From Planococcus citri (taxonomy: Eukaryota > Arthropoda > Insecta > Hemiptera > Pseudococcidae), in NCBI RefSeq assembly GCF_950023065.1, contig NC_088679.1, positions 43,090,001 through 43,154,000 of the forward strand: a DNA stretch of 64,000 nucleotides, written 5' to 3'. Of this stretch, positions 11,901 to 25,100 are shown in pieces; positions within the stretch are counted from its first letter, which is position 1, and every line of letters begins with the position of its first letter. Under the pieces are notes generated by a model that was not told the origin of the DNA, ran no database searches, and saw only the letters and a list, made by a program, of their open reading frames with translations. The position numbers were made by a program, and so were the translations under genes.

Positions 11901-12694
11901 TACTAATTTATAGGCTTTGTAACTTGTAAGGTAAAAGAATTAACGTTAGGTATGCGTTTAGTTGAAAAGTTAAAATGGATTCTTGCGTGATTTCATAGAC
12001 ATTAATAATGGCTTAATAATTGGCGTGTTACTTATTACATATTCTAACATATTTAGAACACGCTGCTGCTGGTAATAAAAACAAAATCTTTTTAAGCTAC
12101 CAACCATTATTTTTATATTTATCAAAAAACGTAATTTTTCGAGCGTGATTTTGTAATTAGTTTACTCAACGATAATGAGAAAAGCGACACGTGAAACGCG
12201 CTTTGTATTATAGATTTCGCAACAAACAAAATTTAGCAAAGAAAAAGGAAACAAGCAAATTGTCTGATTATTAAAATTAGCGAATTATACGCCTTAAATA
12301 GCCTCGAGATTTAGATAAGTAATCAAATTCTGAACTTTTTAAAAGCTTGTTAGTATAAAGGGATGTGAATTTGTGTTAATTAGCTGCCTATTTGAATTTT
12401 TTTCTTTTTTAATAATGAGCCTATGTACTAGGTACCTGCGTGTGTAGTACTGATTGAATTAATTCTGCTGACGATTTTCTTAAACGCGATTTTTTTTTTC
12501 AAGTAATTTGAGTAGTAAGGTAGGTACATATATCTTGCCTAAGGTGTGCCGCGTGACTTGAGTTTACACGCGGGCTCGCGGGCGTTTAATTTTGGTTGTT
12601 GATTTTTTTTTTGTCTTTTATAAACTTTATGAATTACTTCACGGATGTCTGATTTTTTTCCCTGTATGATGTTTCGGAATATTCCTACCTATTA
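8906..12694. other. Intronic DNA, no gene seen
   Basis: AT-rich sequence with homopolymer runs. There is a CpG-richer, less repetitive patch around 10680-11040, which includes the 15 bp palindrome CTAGGTTAAACCTAG near 11022. Open frames here are short and overlap on opposite strands, without recognisable protein content. Confidence 0.4.
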
Positions 12695-12719
12695 CCCAAT
12701 TGACAAAAATTTGGATAAA

Positions 12720-12985
12720 AATGCTAGATAATAGCTAGCTAATCACGCTACAATTGCGCTAGCGCACTAGCGCGATTTTGGGACTCTCTGCTAGCTTTTT
12801 TTCGCCAGTGTTTCACGCTAGAAAATCACTAGCAAAAAGCTAGCGTGTTCGTTAAAAGAAAGCGAGCCTCAGCTAGGAAAAAGCTAGCAGAAAGCTAGCG
12901 TTTTGTGCAGTTTTCGGATTTTTTTGAGCGATAAAAATGCTAGCAGAACATGTTGCTTCTTTCTCAGCTCGCTATACGCTAGCAT
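12720..12985. repeat. Left subterminal GCTAGC array
   Basis: More than ten GCTAGC, GCTAGCG or close variants (CACTAGC, CGCTAG, AGCTAG) occur in both orientations in 265 bases, often as AAAAAGCTAGC. The counterpart array is at the other end of the element. Such dense motif clusters just inside terminal inverted repeats are typical of subterminal transposase-binding regions. Confidence 0.7.
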
Positions 12986-13149
12986 TCCACTAAATAAAAT
13001 AATAATCACCCATTAAAGTCAAAATTTTATTTTCAAAAATTAAAAGAGTGGGGTTAGGTACCCTCAATTTTGAGAATTTCTTCACGTCTGAATTCCCCTT
13101 AACACAACGAATTTTTTAAGACCTAATTTACCTACGAAAATTTTCCTAC

Positions 13150-13222
13150 CTAATTAACGGGGATTCGAACCAGTAACCCTATGTTCCTAACTACCTACGC
13201 TTAACGACATGGCCACGACGGA
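13150..13222 (-). repeat. tRNA-like sequence (SINE head or tRNA pseudogene)
   Basis: On the minus strand the segment contains GTCGTGGCCATGTCGTTAAG, close to the box A region of Ser/Leu-type tRNAs, and a perfect box B GGTTCGAATCC (complement of 13161-13171) at the right distance. The T-stem and acceptor stem do not pair properly, so it is not a working tRNA. It is more likely the promoter part of a SINE or a decayed tRNA copy captured within the TIR element. Confidence 0.5.
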
Positions 13223-14034
13223 GATATTTGATTCAGGTCCTCCAAGTATTGATTGGTGTATCACTGTACAAGTTTGTAATGTGGCATTTATTGGATTGCA
13301 GTGTGTGAATCAGTGTTTCTCATTGCAAATTTTTTAAAGAAGAATGTTCATTATCAATCATTTATCTATAAATTGAATTTTCAGTTAGTTAGGTAGACCT
13401 ACCTACGTACATACCTACTTAAAACCTCAATAAAAAATTGAAAAATATCCATCATAGTCCAGGAAAATTGGACAAAAAAAAGGGTCATTGGGAAACGTGA
13501 GGTAGAAAGCTTAAAATTGGTATACCGGTCCATTTTTATGTGCTGAACACGAATCCGATGAGTCCCCGCTCGTCCCTGGTGAGCGTTCTACCCCTATTGT
13601 GGATCTAAGCCCCCCAAACCAGTTTTTTTGCAATTTTCTCCCCCGCATTGCATTTTAGCGAAAAATATGTGGTTAGATAAAAGAATCTACGTCAAATTTC
13701 CGATCTAGTTATATATCAACTTTCCTTCCACCCCCAAGGGGGCCGGAGCTGGGCCCATTCAAATGAGAGGGGTTGTCTAAAAAACACAAAAAAACTATCC
13801 GCGCATAGGAGGGGTGAAACGGCCCCCCGAGAGCGTTCGGGTTGATACTAGCATGGAAAGTGGGTACCATCGAGAAGCTACCGCGTGAAAAATTTTAGAT
13901 CCACACCACCTCCCCTTTTTGGGAACCCCCCTTTTTTGAAATTTCAATAACACTTTTCTCAGCTCCATTTCAGCCGATTTTGAAAATTTTTCTGGAAGTT
14001 ATGTATATCCTTGGTAGGTATCTCCAAAAAAATT

Positions 14035-15660
14035 TTCAACCCCCTCCCCCCATATTTACCACTCAAAATGGCGTTTTTTTTCATTTTTTTATGCCTATTA
14101 ACAATCAAGATTGCGAGGTACAATTTTGGAAACACGTTTTTTGGATGTATTCTTGACCCTCAGACATCATATACTATATTCGAAATTTTTTCTTTGGTAC
14201 GCCGTGGTGAAAAACTTGGAATAATGTATTGTAGGGGGATGGGGGGGGGGGGGGTGAAATGGGAATTTTGAGAAAAATGATTATCAATGAGTAGGGTATC
14301 GTTTTCATATGATTCAATACCGCTGAGCACGAATATGACCTCAGATTTTCTGCTACACTCACCTACCCCTCTCCGGAGTCCCTCAGCCCCCCTCAATTTT
14401 CACGATTTTTGAAATAAAGTTGTATTGATGACATTGGTTTTGTTGCTATGGGAAAATTACATAAGTGCATTGTTATTGTACATAAAATTTCTCGTAGAAT
14501 GAGCTAGAGCACATGACTCCCCCCGAGGGGGTGGACCCTTGATTTTTTTGCTACACAGAAAACGTTACAAATCTGTATGTGTACGCACTGTATAGGTATA
14601 CGGAGCATATGTGGCATAATAATATTCATTATAACTGTAACTTGAGTACGTATGAGTATGTATTTTATAATTCAACGACTACCTACATGAAAAATCACGA
14701 GAAAAAAATATGGTAACGAAATACTGATAAAAAAAAAGTAAAGAATGTTATGAGGGGGAGCCATGTGCTGTAGCTCATTCTACGAGAAATTTCATATACA
14801 ATAACAATGAACTTATGTAATTTTCCCATAGCAATGAAACCAACATCTCAAAATAACTTGATTTCGAAAATCATGAAAATTGAGGGGGGCTGAGGGGCTC
14901 TGGAGAGGGGAAGGTGAGTGCAGCAGAAAATCCTAAGTCATATTCGTGCTCAGCGGTATTGAATCATATGAAAACGACACCAATGTCATCAAAATAATTT
15001 TATTTCAAAAATTGTGAAAATTTAGGGGGGCTGAGGGGCTTTGGAGAGGGGAAGGTGAGTGTAGCAGAAAATCTCAAGTCATATTCGTGCTCAGCGGTAT
15101 CAAATCATATGAAAACGACACCAATGTCATCAAAATAACTTTATTTCAAAAATCATGAAAATTGAGGGGGGCTGAGGGGCTGAGGGGCTCTGGAGAGGCG
15201 AAGGTGAGTGCAGCAGAAAATCTTGAGTCATATTCGTGCTCAGCGGTATCGAACCATGTGAAAACGACACCAATGTCATCAAAATAACTTTATTTCAAAT
15301 ATTGTGAAAATTGAGGGGGCTGAGGGACTCTGGGGAGGGGTAGGTGAGTGTAGCAGAAAATCTGAGGTCATATTCGTGCTCAGAGGTATTGAATCATATG
15401 AAAACGATACCCCACTCATTGATAATCATTTTTCTCAAAATTCCCATTTCACCCCCATCCCCCTACAATACATTATTCCAAGTTTTCACCACGGCGCACC
15501 AAAGAAAAAATTTCGAATATAGTATATAATGTCTGAGGGTCAAGAATACATCCAAAAAACGTGTTTCCAAAATTGTACCTCGCAATCTTGATTGTTAATA
15601 GGCATAAAAAAATGAAAAAAAACGGCATTTTGAGTGGTAAATATGGGGGAGGGGGTTGAA
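14035..15660. repeat. 1.6 kb imperfect palindrome with unequal arms
   Basis: Left arm 14035-14523 and right arm 14754-15660 are inverted copies. The outer ends read TTCAACCCCCTCCCCC on the left and GGGGGAGGGGGTTGAA on the right. The inner ends are GAGCACATGACTCCCCCC and GGGGGAGCCATGTGCT. Because of this symmetry the two arms show the same translated frame on opposite strands (for example FIFLCLLTIKIARYNFGNTF); this is a mirror effect, not evidence of a gene. The right arm is about 418 bases longer, which equals three extra copies of a ~141 bp unit. Confidence 0.8.
14840..15410 (+). repeat. Four tandem ~141 bp units
   Basis: Units start at about 14840, 14980, 15121 and 15270. Each begins near CCAATGTCATCAAAATAACT, passes through TTGAGGGGGGCTGAGGGGCT, and ends in CATATTCGTGCTCAGCGGTA plus ATATGAAAACGACA. 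Unit 3 is longer (149 bp) through a small duplication of TGAGGGGC. The opposite arm of the palindrome contains a single unit, so expansion happened on one side only. Confidence 0.85.
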
Positions 15661-15799
15661 CCCAACAATGTTTCATTAAAATTTCAAAAATCCAAGGGCA
15701 GGGGCATTTTATCTATTTTACTCTGGAATACCCTTTGAAAACAAAGACTATAACCGTAATCATGTGATTGTGACGTCATGCGTCATGAGTAGGAAAGCT

Positions 15800-16110
15800 T
15801 GCAAAAATTCACTCGCTGATCGCTAGAATTACACGAGCAAATCTAAGCATTTTCAAACTAGCTCAAGTGCGCGAGATGATCGCTTGCTTTTCGCGAGCAT
15901 AAAACGAGCAAATCTAACAATTTTTAAAGTAGCTGAAATGCGCTAGATGATCGCTACCTTTTTGCGAGCATCTAAAACGCTAGCTTACAATCGCTAGCAA
16001 ACTGCTTGATTTGCCTGAGGAAGGAATGTTGCTAGCTGGAAATCGCGAGAAATTCGCTAGATAAACGCGAGTCAGCGAGGTAAACGCGAGGTTCCGCTAG
16101 CAAAACGCTT
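15800..16110. repeat. Right subterminal GCTAGC/GCGAG array
   Basis: A second dense cluster of CGCTAG, GCTAGC, GCGAGC and ATCGCTAG motifs lies just inside the right terminal repeat at 16115-16128, mirroring the left cluster. It is more degenerate, with many GCGAG variants. Confidence 0.65.
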
Positions 16111-16130
16111 ACGATTTTGTCAATTGGGTA

Positions 16131-19100
16131 GGTACTTAATTTGAATGAAGAATTTATTTACTTGTTTGAAGAAAAAAACTAAAAATTAAATAAGTAGGAA
16201 CTCACCTTGCATTTGAGTACTTTGAAAGAATTTCCATAAGTTCGCAGGTAGGTACCTATATAATAATCAGAGGTGCTGTGAACTACTCAAGTCTATGAGC
16301 AGTGTCTCTCTCTTCTAAAAAAAGAAGCCCTTTCATTGGCTCAGTCGCCAATTTCGCTCTATTTTATTAAAGAATGGTGACCTGAAAGAGAGCTCTCAAA
16401 AAACTCTCAAGTTGCTCAAACGGAAAATTGAGGGTCTTGGGATTTTAAATTTTCCAAAACTATCAAAAATTCTACTGTTGAAAAAATCAATTGGTGAGTC
16501 ATTACTCCAGGAAACTTCATTTCTAGCCACATACATTTGAATTGGAATCACATTTAGAAACCTAATTTCGACAAAAAAGGGACCGAGATGGAATATAATT
16601 TTAAAAGACTCCCTCAGTTGCAGCTGTCTGCTGTCCAATTGCAAATTTCGAGATTCTAGAGCAAATTAACAAATGATCCCAAGAAATATATTTTTTCTCA
16701 TCGTTCATGTCGAAAGTGGTATGTACTTTCTGGAATTTGAGACTTTTTTTTTTTGAAAAAATTTGGCTGTCAGAAAATATTATTCCTATGCACTTTCATC
16801 AAAAGTGGGTCTATATAAATGCGGTTGTAATTATTCAAGTCTGACCAGAAATGTGTTTTCTGACATAATTCGTTGTCATTTCAACTTTTCGTCAATTTAT
16901 ACACTACACGTCTTATTTTGGAAAATTTCAATCCGAGAAATAATTTTCCTTTTATGGTGTAAGGCGGTGGATTTTTCTTTTAGAGCTAGGTATCTTATGA
17001 TTTTTTGAGAACTGGTAGAGTGATAGGTAGAGACTGAAAGGTTCCCTTGTTGAAAGGAGTAACTTGAATAAGTATAGGTTGTAACATTTGATTTTTCTGA
17101 AATTGCCTGGCTCAGTTTAAAAATTAAAGGGATATTTTTTTTTGTTTTTGCATTCAGTGATCATCAAAAATTTCTAAAATTCAATCCCTTAACTTGATTT
17201 TTGAGATCCTTTTGTGGCAAGTAGAAAAAGTTCAACGTCAGGATGGAGGATCCACTTCCAAAATTGATGGGGTTGTGCGTATTCAACACTGAGTCCCAAT
17301 TTTTGGGTAACGTCGTAGCTTTTAGTTTCAAATAATTTCATACCTACAGGAAGGACGTTTCATATGTGAAAATAATTTTTTTTCGCAGAAAAAAATTCAA
17401 TTGTAATTTAATAACTTTAAAAAATTCACAACTTCAAAAAAATTTAAAATTTTTGGTACATACGTAGATATATCTACAACTTATTTTTTTTTTAATTTTA
17501 TTTTTGAAATTCATTTTGATTATTATTTTTGTCATGTGTTAGATGAGTATTTTTTACTTTTTTGAAATATCATTGCCAAAAATTATATTCAACTATTGCC
17601 TTTTCAATTTCCTATATCTATAGGAAGGTTTTTTCAGTGAACTGAATACGAGCGTATGACTTAATTTTTTAAATATTAAGTATTTGCTTTTGACTTTGAC
17701 CATTTCCCAAAATAAATTTACCAAAACTCATGGCTACTTATGCAAATACCTACCTGATTAGAATTTTCAAGTGCACATCAAGAAAGTATCGGACGAGAAA
17801 TTTTTTAAATACGCCATGCTCAGATGATTAGGCTATATAGGTACTTAGGTTCCTATATTTTTAATTATACGAATATTTATTCCTCGTACTTATCTTTCTG
17901 TGGTAATTCGTCTCGTAACATAAGCTTGATTTGGCCCGAGGAGAATTCAAAGTGAAATTATAATTTTGTCGAAATCCCCGCGGTTTTAATAAGTGGTGTC
18001 CACTCCACGGTGAATTAGCTATTCGAGGAATAATTTTAAAGAAAAATATTCCGAGCGTTTGATAAAATTGCATTACCTACATTTTGGTTACTTAGTAATA
18101 GGTACATAAATTACAACGCGTGAATTCCGTTACTCAAATTTCACAATAAACTGGCGCTAGTTAACATTCTCACGTGGCAGCTTTCAAGTTTCATGTTAGA
18201 TATTGTTGATTTTAAAAACGCGACAGTTGAAAGTATAATATAGCATAGGAAAACCACCGTAAATGTAGACTACCTACCGAAATTTTCGTGTCGCTTTCGT
18301 GCTAATGAGTAGTTACGATATTATTCCAGTATATACGCGGTAGGTAATAGGTCTATGCTATAGGTAGGTAGTTGCTTAGGTGACTAGGTGCTACTCGATA
18401 TTCGTGACTACGATGTATATTTTCCATTACACTCAAAATTTTAGTAGGTCATTGCACCAAATACGTATCAAAATTCCCTATTTCGAATCAAAAGTTCGAA
18501 AATAAGAACCGCGATTTTCCTATTGCCATTTTAAAGAGCTACTTCGTGTGGAAATGATCAATTAATACGACGACGAAGCTGAATATTATAGGTAGGTACC
18601 TACGTTCATTGTGCGGATGATTTTATGCATAGCAGAAAAAAAAATACCGATGCAGCTATAGTTATGACCTGAGCGTTGTGGGTGCTGGCCGAAAGCTAAA
18701 TTTAATGATTATATACCAGGCTTATTGTTTTTACATCTTAATATTTCTGATAATGATTTCAGTGAAAGGCGATTTCTTTATCGTTTTCATCGATAATACG
18801 CCAACACTGATTTTTTCTTCTTAAATAAAAATGCACGCTTAATGTGGCATAAACAATCGGTACCTGTGTACGTATTTGAAACCCTATTTTCAAGCAGAAC
18901 GTATTTCCACCTTTTGTTTCGCAAATGACCACTGGCGAATTGAGATTTGGTTGTCGCAGTATTCTTAGTTTGTCTACGTGTGTTTGAGTACAATTATAGG
19001 TACCTACCTATATACAGTATCAGTTGCGTTGGCAGAAGAGGAAGTAAATTCACGCAGATGTTGGTAATTTTGATAAGCATCCCGTTCTCCAGAGATTTTC

Positions 19101-22100
19101 GCGGATATTTATTATCTTTTCGTAAAATTATTATTTCGTCGACGAAAGATGTAATTTTAAAGGGAAATGTTTATGTGGTGTGAATTTCCTTTTTTTCGAA
19201 TGAGTTTCATTTTACAGCATATGTATAGGCTAGAAATGTGTAAATGTGTAGTGTGTGTACATTGGCTTTGTACATACTATTATATGTATATATGCTGGTA
19301 CTATTAAGTACATAGTAAGTACTCGTATGTAGATTCGAAATACCTACGAATTGTGGATTTTAATCTGGTAGATATCCTTACTCAGGTTTGTTTGAAAATT
19401 TACACTCAAGTGGTCGTAATGTATGTGTTAAACGCTTCTTAAACGACTAATTATAGTTATTATCTTAAGTAGGTTATTCTGAAATCATAAATGTCGATGT
19501 GATTTTGTCAAAAACATTAACTAGTTTGAAAACAAGCCGCCGCTTGACACCAAACACAGGCAAGCACGGTAGGTAGCTAGGTACAAATATCCGCTGAAGA
19601 ATGCGTTGAATGAACTTCGTTTTGTAGCGATATTTATTGATTATTAAAACCAGTTTTTAGGACATAATTTTACATTTTATTAGTCGCACTTATCAACGGT
19701 AGGTAAGTTACCTTTTAAAAAAAAAGAAGAAAAGAAACAAAATACATAGGTGATAACTGAACAAGTTCTCCCAAAATTGTTGCCAATTTTATGACGTATA
19801 GGACATGTGTTTAGAAACGAGAAATATTATTTCGCTCGAAAGTGTTTTAAAAAAGTACCAGTGACCGGTTATTCGATAGTTTCTGCTTCGCGTGATACAA
19901 TTATGCTCATCAATGTGAAAAATGACGATATAGAAATTTCAAAAGTTGTTTGGTGATTTTTATTCGTAAGTAGGACTCTCCAAGTAAAAATTCAATTTTC
20001 AACTCATTAGGTAAATAAATATACATATAACCAATAGCAAGCATAAGGGAAGTAAAAAAGTATCAGGCTCTGGTTTTTTCTTTGTTTTGAAGGAAAAATT
20101 AATTCATAATGAATTATTGAAGAACTTTGTCACCCGATATTATGAAATGAATTGGTAAATTGAAAAACAAATCGGATACCTATCAAGAGTATCAAGCAAA
20201 GAAAATGTGTAAAATACAAAAAAATTAGAAATTATGTTTAAAATGCAGAGCATAATTTGAAACTTTTAGATCTAGATACAATACGTATTCTGAATGTGTA
20301 TGTTCATGTGAGTGGTGGTGAGGGGAGAGGGGGAGGGCGAAGCATCGTGCTAAAGGAAACATTCCCTTGATGTTCATTTTCACTTACGAAATGTGCAAGT
20401 CTGTTTCGACCCAACCTATACACTTCCACGCTCTGTTGCTTTTTGGTGTTATTTTCTACCCCTTTGCTCACTTGAAGTAATGCTGCAGGTTGATATTCAT
20501 TTCAAAGCCAAACAAAATGGGTGGATTAGCTGGTTGTAAACCTTTCTCTTCGTCAAGTTAGAAAATAAATCTTTGAATGAAAAAATCAGGACTCACGAGA
20601 GAATAATCCGAAGTGATAATCGCTGATCAGATGAATGAAATTCTACCTATAAGTGATGTACTTGCAGGACCAAATTGCATCTTATATTCGTCGGTTTTTC
20701 TGGCACGAGCATAATCTGAAAATCGAAGGAACAAATGATATTATAAACTTTGGACTAGAAACGAAAATGTAGCAAAAAATTTGATGAATAAACAGGTAGG
20801 TACTTATGCCTATAAGGACGTGTAGTTCAGTTTCATGAATTTTGAAAACTTGCGAACTTTATCTCATCTTTGTATATAGGAAAACTAAATATGAAGGAAC
20901 TTCAAATGTTAAAATTTTGCTTCGTCGTTTTGAACTATAGATACCATATGCTTGATTATAGGTAAATTCATTAGATTTTCTCGAGCTTTAGCAACGCGAA
21001 GGCCTGCGATGAGTTCGTTACCAAAAGAAAAATGTAGACATGAATGGTATAGGTAGGTAAGGTACCTTGATATACCATACCTATGTACTTACTACTCACT
21101 TACCTATATAGGTGGTAGGTAATCATACACATGAACCATAGATATCCCTACAATTATATTTATTACACGAGTGTTACGAAGGTAGGTCCTATGGGTACGT
21201 CGAGTATATTTTGGGAATACGCATAAACAAATATAATTATTGTAAATTAATGGATGGATGTAGATTTTACCATGCGGTGTTATTTAATAATGTAGGTAGT
21301 AAGTACGTGTACCGATATATACCTGTACTGATGAATAAGTACATGAAAAAGAAGGAAAATCAAAATTCTACCGTCATATAAAAGGTTTCATTAGAATATA
21401 TAGTGTTTCGAGATCCGCATTTAACATGTACTTGGTAAAATACTGCTTAATTGCCGAACAAACGTAATACCTCAAGTACTGGTTAGAGCATGCGTTCCTT
21501 CTAATCGGTTGCGTACATATATTAAAGTTTTATTGAACGATTCTTGGCATTATTTAAAGTGTATTGAAGAGTCGGCAAACAGTAAACGGATTTTAAATAA
21601 AGGTTAGGTAGTCCCATTTCCCCCTTAAGTCATAATAACCTTTTGCAATGGATATATTGGAGGATTTATTGACGATTATTGCGCAAGTTTTAATGGTCGT
21701 CGGTAAGTTTTGGATGAATTGCGCGACGCTGCGGAATAAAAATAAGTAAACTATACGATTAGAAAAATGATACAGCTATTCTAAAAATATGCTAATAATA
21801 GTAACCGACGATAAACCAATTAGAACCGATGTACTAATGAATCGTATGCGTAACGAAATTTGCTTTTTGTCCGATGTAATAAATTATGAAAAATTTTAAT
21901 GGATAATCGGTAAGCCATAAAATACACGAATGAGTATTAGCCTAATGTTACCTTCTGTATACAACTCTGGTAGCTCGTATGTATTTGTAATGTACATAAT
22001 ACAACAAGTACTTCAGTTGTAGGTAAGTACATATGTGTAGGTGAGGTAGGTACCATTCGAGTAAATTTATTGTTGTCTTTCAATGACATAAAGGATTGTT

Positions 22101-25100
22101 TCGGGGTTAAATTTTTGATGAAATTGCAACTCATTTTAGGCCTTAGTAACTAGCAATAGCACCTTGTACTCGTAACATCAAAAAGGAGAGGTATATGTTG
22201 ACTTTGGCCACATGATCACTCATAAAAAAGTGAATTTGAGAGTCTAAACAGATTGAGAGCAGAAAACACGCAAATGATCAGCTCTTATATATACGATATA
22301 TGTAGAAGCTGGCAAATGTAAAAACTCAAAATTCCATTGTCCACTACGTTTTTCTTTTGAAAATGCAGGCCAAAATTGAGACTAGCAGAGGGCGAATTTC
22401 AAAGAATGCACTTACCTACTTGATTTATGCTCCATGAATTTATAAAAAAAAATGAGAAAACTTGGTTATGATGTTTTCAAAATTTCATCTCGATCTGCTG
22501 AGAAGTACCTACTTCTTTAAATATAGGTCGGTACAAGTAGGTGTATAAAATTAGAAATTCAAATAGATACTTTCTTATCCCTTCTCTCTAAATTTGAAAA
22601 TATGTGAAGCAGGTGCTTGTCGTAATGTTTTTGTTTAGAAGATTGCGTTTTGATATTTTTTCCGGTGAATTTTGGTGAATATTTTCAAAAACTCATTGAG
22701 AAAAAATATTTTTTGGCGAACTTTTTCGTGACTCCTGCACCCTTTGCCTTCTTTATGCTTACAAGTCATTGTATCTCATGGAAATTCAAAAGTCAACGAA
22801 AGGAAATACTTTCGATAAATTGAATTACTCTCGTTTGCCACCTGTCTTCTCTCAAAAATAGCTGGTTCCTACTCATCGAAATTGAGTCGAAAATCTTGGA
22901 GAATCAAGTTGATATTTTAATGAACCCTACCTACTACTTCCTTGTTCATAGGGAAAATCATTCATCACGTCATCATAGTCGATTCAAGTACTTAAAGCTG
23001 CAAACTGACGTATACTGATGCCTTTGAAAATACTTATAGCCCCTACCTCAGTCATTTCGAGATTTTAGTCAACATGTCGTTGAAATTTTCTCATTCGTAA
23101 ATGTTTACAAGAGCAGGTATAAATTTCGCGCATCTCTCAGCGCTCTAGAAAGGGGGTATTTAACGAGTAATAACGGTTTACGGTGAAGGCTCGAAAATGT
23201 GGGCGGGATAATGTAAATAGTGAAGAGAAAAAACGACGATGCTGCGCTGTGCTGTATAGTATACGTATACTGTATATTGTATAATAACATTTGAAGATCG
23301 TCATCCGTGGTAAAAGAAAGTGCGGCGGATATTTGGAGGGTTCGTAATGCGATTCCGCAGCGACACAACTGAAACTAGATTAAGAGTAAATCGTTCGGAA
23401 AATAGTGTTAACTGTCGTGTAGCCATCGTAATGACAAACTAGAGCGATGTTTCATTCCTTTGCGCACTTCGTTATATAGTAAATGGCGAAAGGCGAACGG
23501 CGAATTTTATGGTGGTCGACGACGTGCAGGGAAAGTTGTTAAATGTAACTTGTCGCAATTTCTATTAACTCACCCTTTTGAATAAACACCGAAAAACCAT
23601 TTTACACACCTCATAATTCTTTTTGATATTTACTCCGTAAACCTGTTTTTACGACCTATACATTGTTTGGTTGCAAGTTAAATGCTTTTTAGTCGCATTC
23701 TTTGCTTTTATACATTTTTTCATCGTGTTAGCTTCGTGTACTATCTCTCCTGCATTGTATTTATTATGTAACTTACCTACCATGGAACAGCAACGTGCAT
23801 TTAAAAAAAATTCAAATACTTGCTGACAGAAAACACGAGATGAATTTATTCAAAAATTTTGAGAGATCTGTCCTGTAGCATTATTAGAAATTTCAAGTCA
23901 TTTTTTTAGCTTGAATTTTTGATGTTTCCTATACGAAGTTAGTCCTATATGATTGTTTTTTCTTTAATGAAATTTCCTTTCAGCTAGGAATACTGTGATC
24001 CCCCCTCACCAATTTCAAATTCTCAGCCAACCCACATCAGATTGTGTCTTGAATTTTGATGATAGGCAATTGGTATGATTACATTTTTTTCATTTGTTCT
24101 TTTCAAAATGTACTACCTAGTATGGTCATCACTCATCAGTTATGGAGAGGGGAGGGCAAAGAAGATAATTTGACCCAGGGCTCAATAAAAATCTGTGGAA
24201 GCCAAGTCATAAACTAATGTAGGTACACAAATTTTAATTTTTCCCCCAAATTGTAAATCATTCATTTCAGGTAAATTTTCAATAAAAGGGGCAAGAGAAC
24301 GTTAAAAATTATGTTTACCATTTGCTCTTAAGCTTTCCATTGTTTCGACGGCCATCATTTGATTTGAATGCAGGACTGTCGAAAAAGCCAAAATGTGCCG
24401 AAGGCTGATGCCATTTTTGCGCCTCCCCGTAAGGATCTGCAGATTCAAGTATTAAGTATTAAATCATTAAATTCAACTTGGCAACAAATTTTTGGAAGCT
24501 TGTTGCAAATTGTCCTATTTTACCTCTATTCTTCTGTACGGCCTTGTTTGAACGATTCAAGCTCTCTACATGGTGCGTCAAATTTTGATGATTAGCTTTC
24601 AATCTCATCTGATGATGGCTCCTGCAATTCATAAAACAGGCAACCAGTCGTGCTAAAGATTTTTTATAGACAAATTTTGACAGAACGCTTTACTTCCTCC
24701 ACACCCCACCCTCTAGGTATATTAGGAATTAAATGTGAAAATGTCTTTGTAAGTAATCTATTGAGCTTCATATTTCATGTTCAACGAAAGCCAATTCTAG
24801 CGAAAAATTTTAATCACTATCAAAATGACGATTTTGAAACTGTTTATTTAGATACCAAAATATTGTTTGCATAGGCAAATATGTTGAAAAAAGTCGATCA
24901 TTAACCTTTTAATATCTACTTTTATTTTTGAATTTCTTTTTTTAAAAAAAAGAGAAGAAAAACATTCTTCTGTGATTTTTTTTTTGTGTTAAAAATACCT
25001 GATCTGATGTTCAATTACTTAGGTTTTCATTTTCTATGTTTCAAGTCATCGCATCGTGAACTGTCACGTTTTATTGGTATTCACGTTCATCTACTTATTC

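Larger units (their letters stand above)
12695..16128. mobile_element. 3.43 kb TIR element flanked by TA, non-autonomous
   Basis: The left end CCCAATTGACAAAA (12695-12708) is matched by the exact complement TTTTGTCAATTGGG (16115-16128). Both are flanked by TA (12693-12694 and 16129-16130), as in Tc1/mariner-like target duplications. Inside each end lie arrays of GCTAGC/GCTAGCG and GCGAG motifs, which look like repeated transposase-binding sites. I see no transposase frame in the 3.4 kb, so it would have to be mobilised in trans. It carries a tRNA-like sequence and a large internal palindrome. The superfamily is uncertain; the CCC ends resemble several DNA transposon groups, but TTAA (piggyBac) is not present at the flanks. 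Confidence 0.7.

Noticed and set aside
14011..15676. Matching 67-86 codon frames on opposite strands containing FIFLCLLTIKIARYNFGNTF
   Set aside because: They are the two arms of the same palindrome read in mirror image. The peptide is low complexity and no RT, transposase or cellular family is recognised, so the similarity shows duplication, not a protein.
22584..22640. Third copy of the foldback MITE
   Set aside because: Only the first 16 bases match (CTCTCTAAATTTGAAA); the following similarity is weak and no opposite arm is seen.
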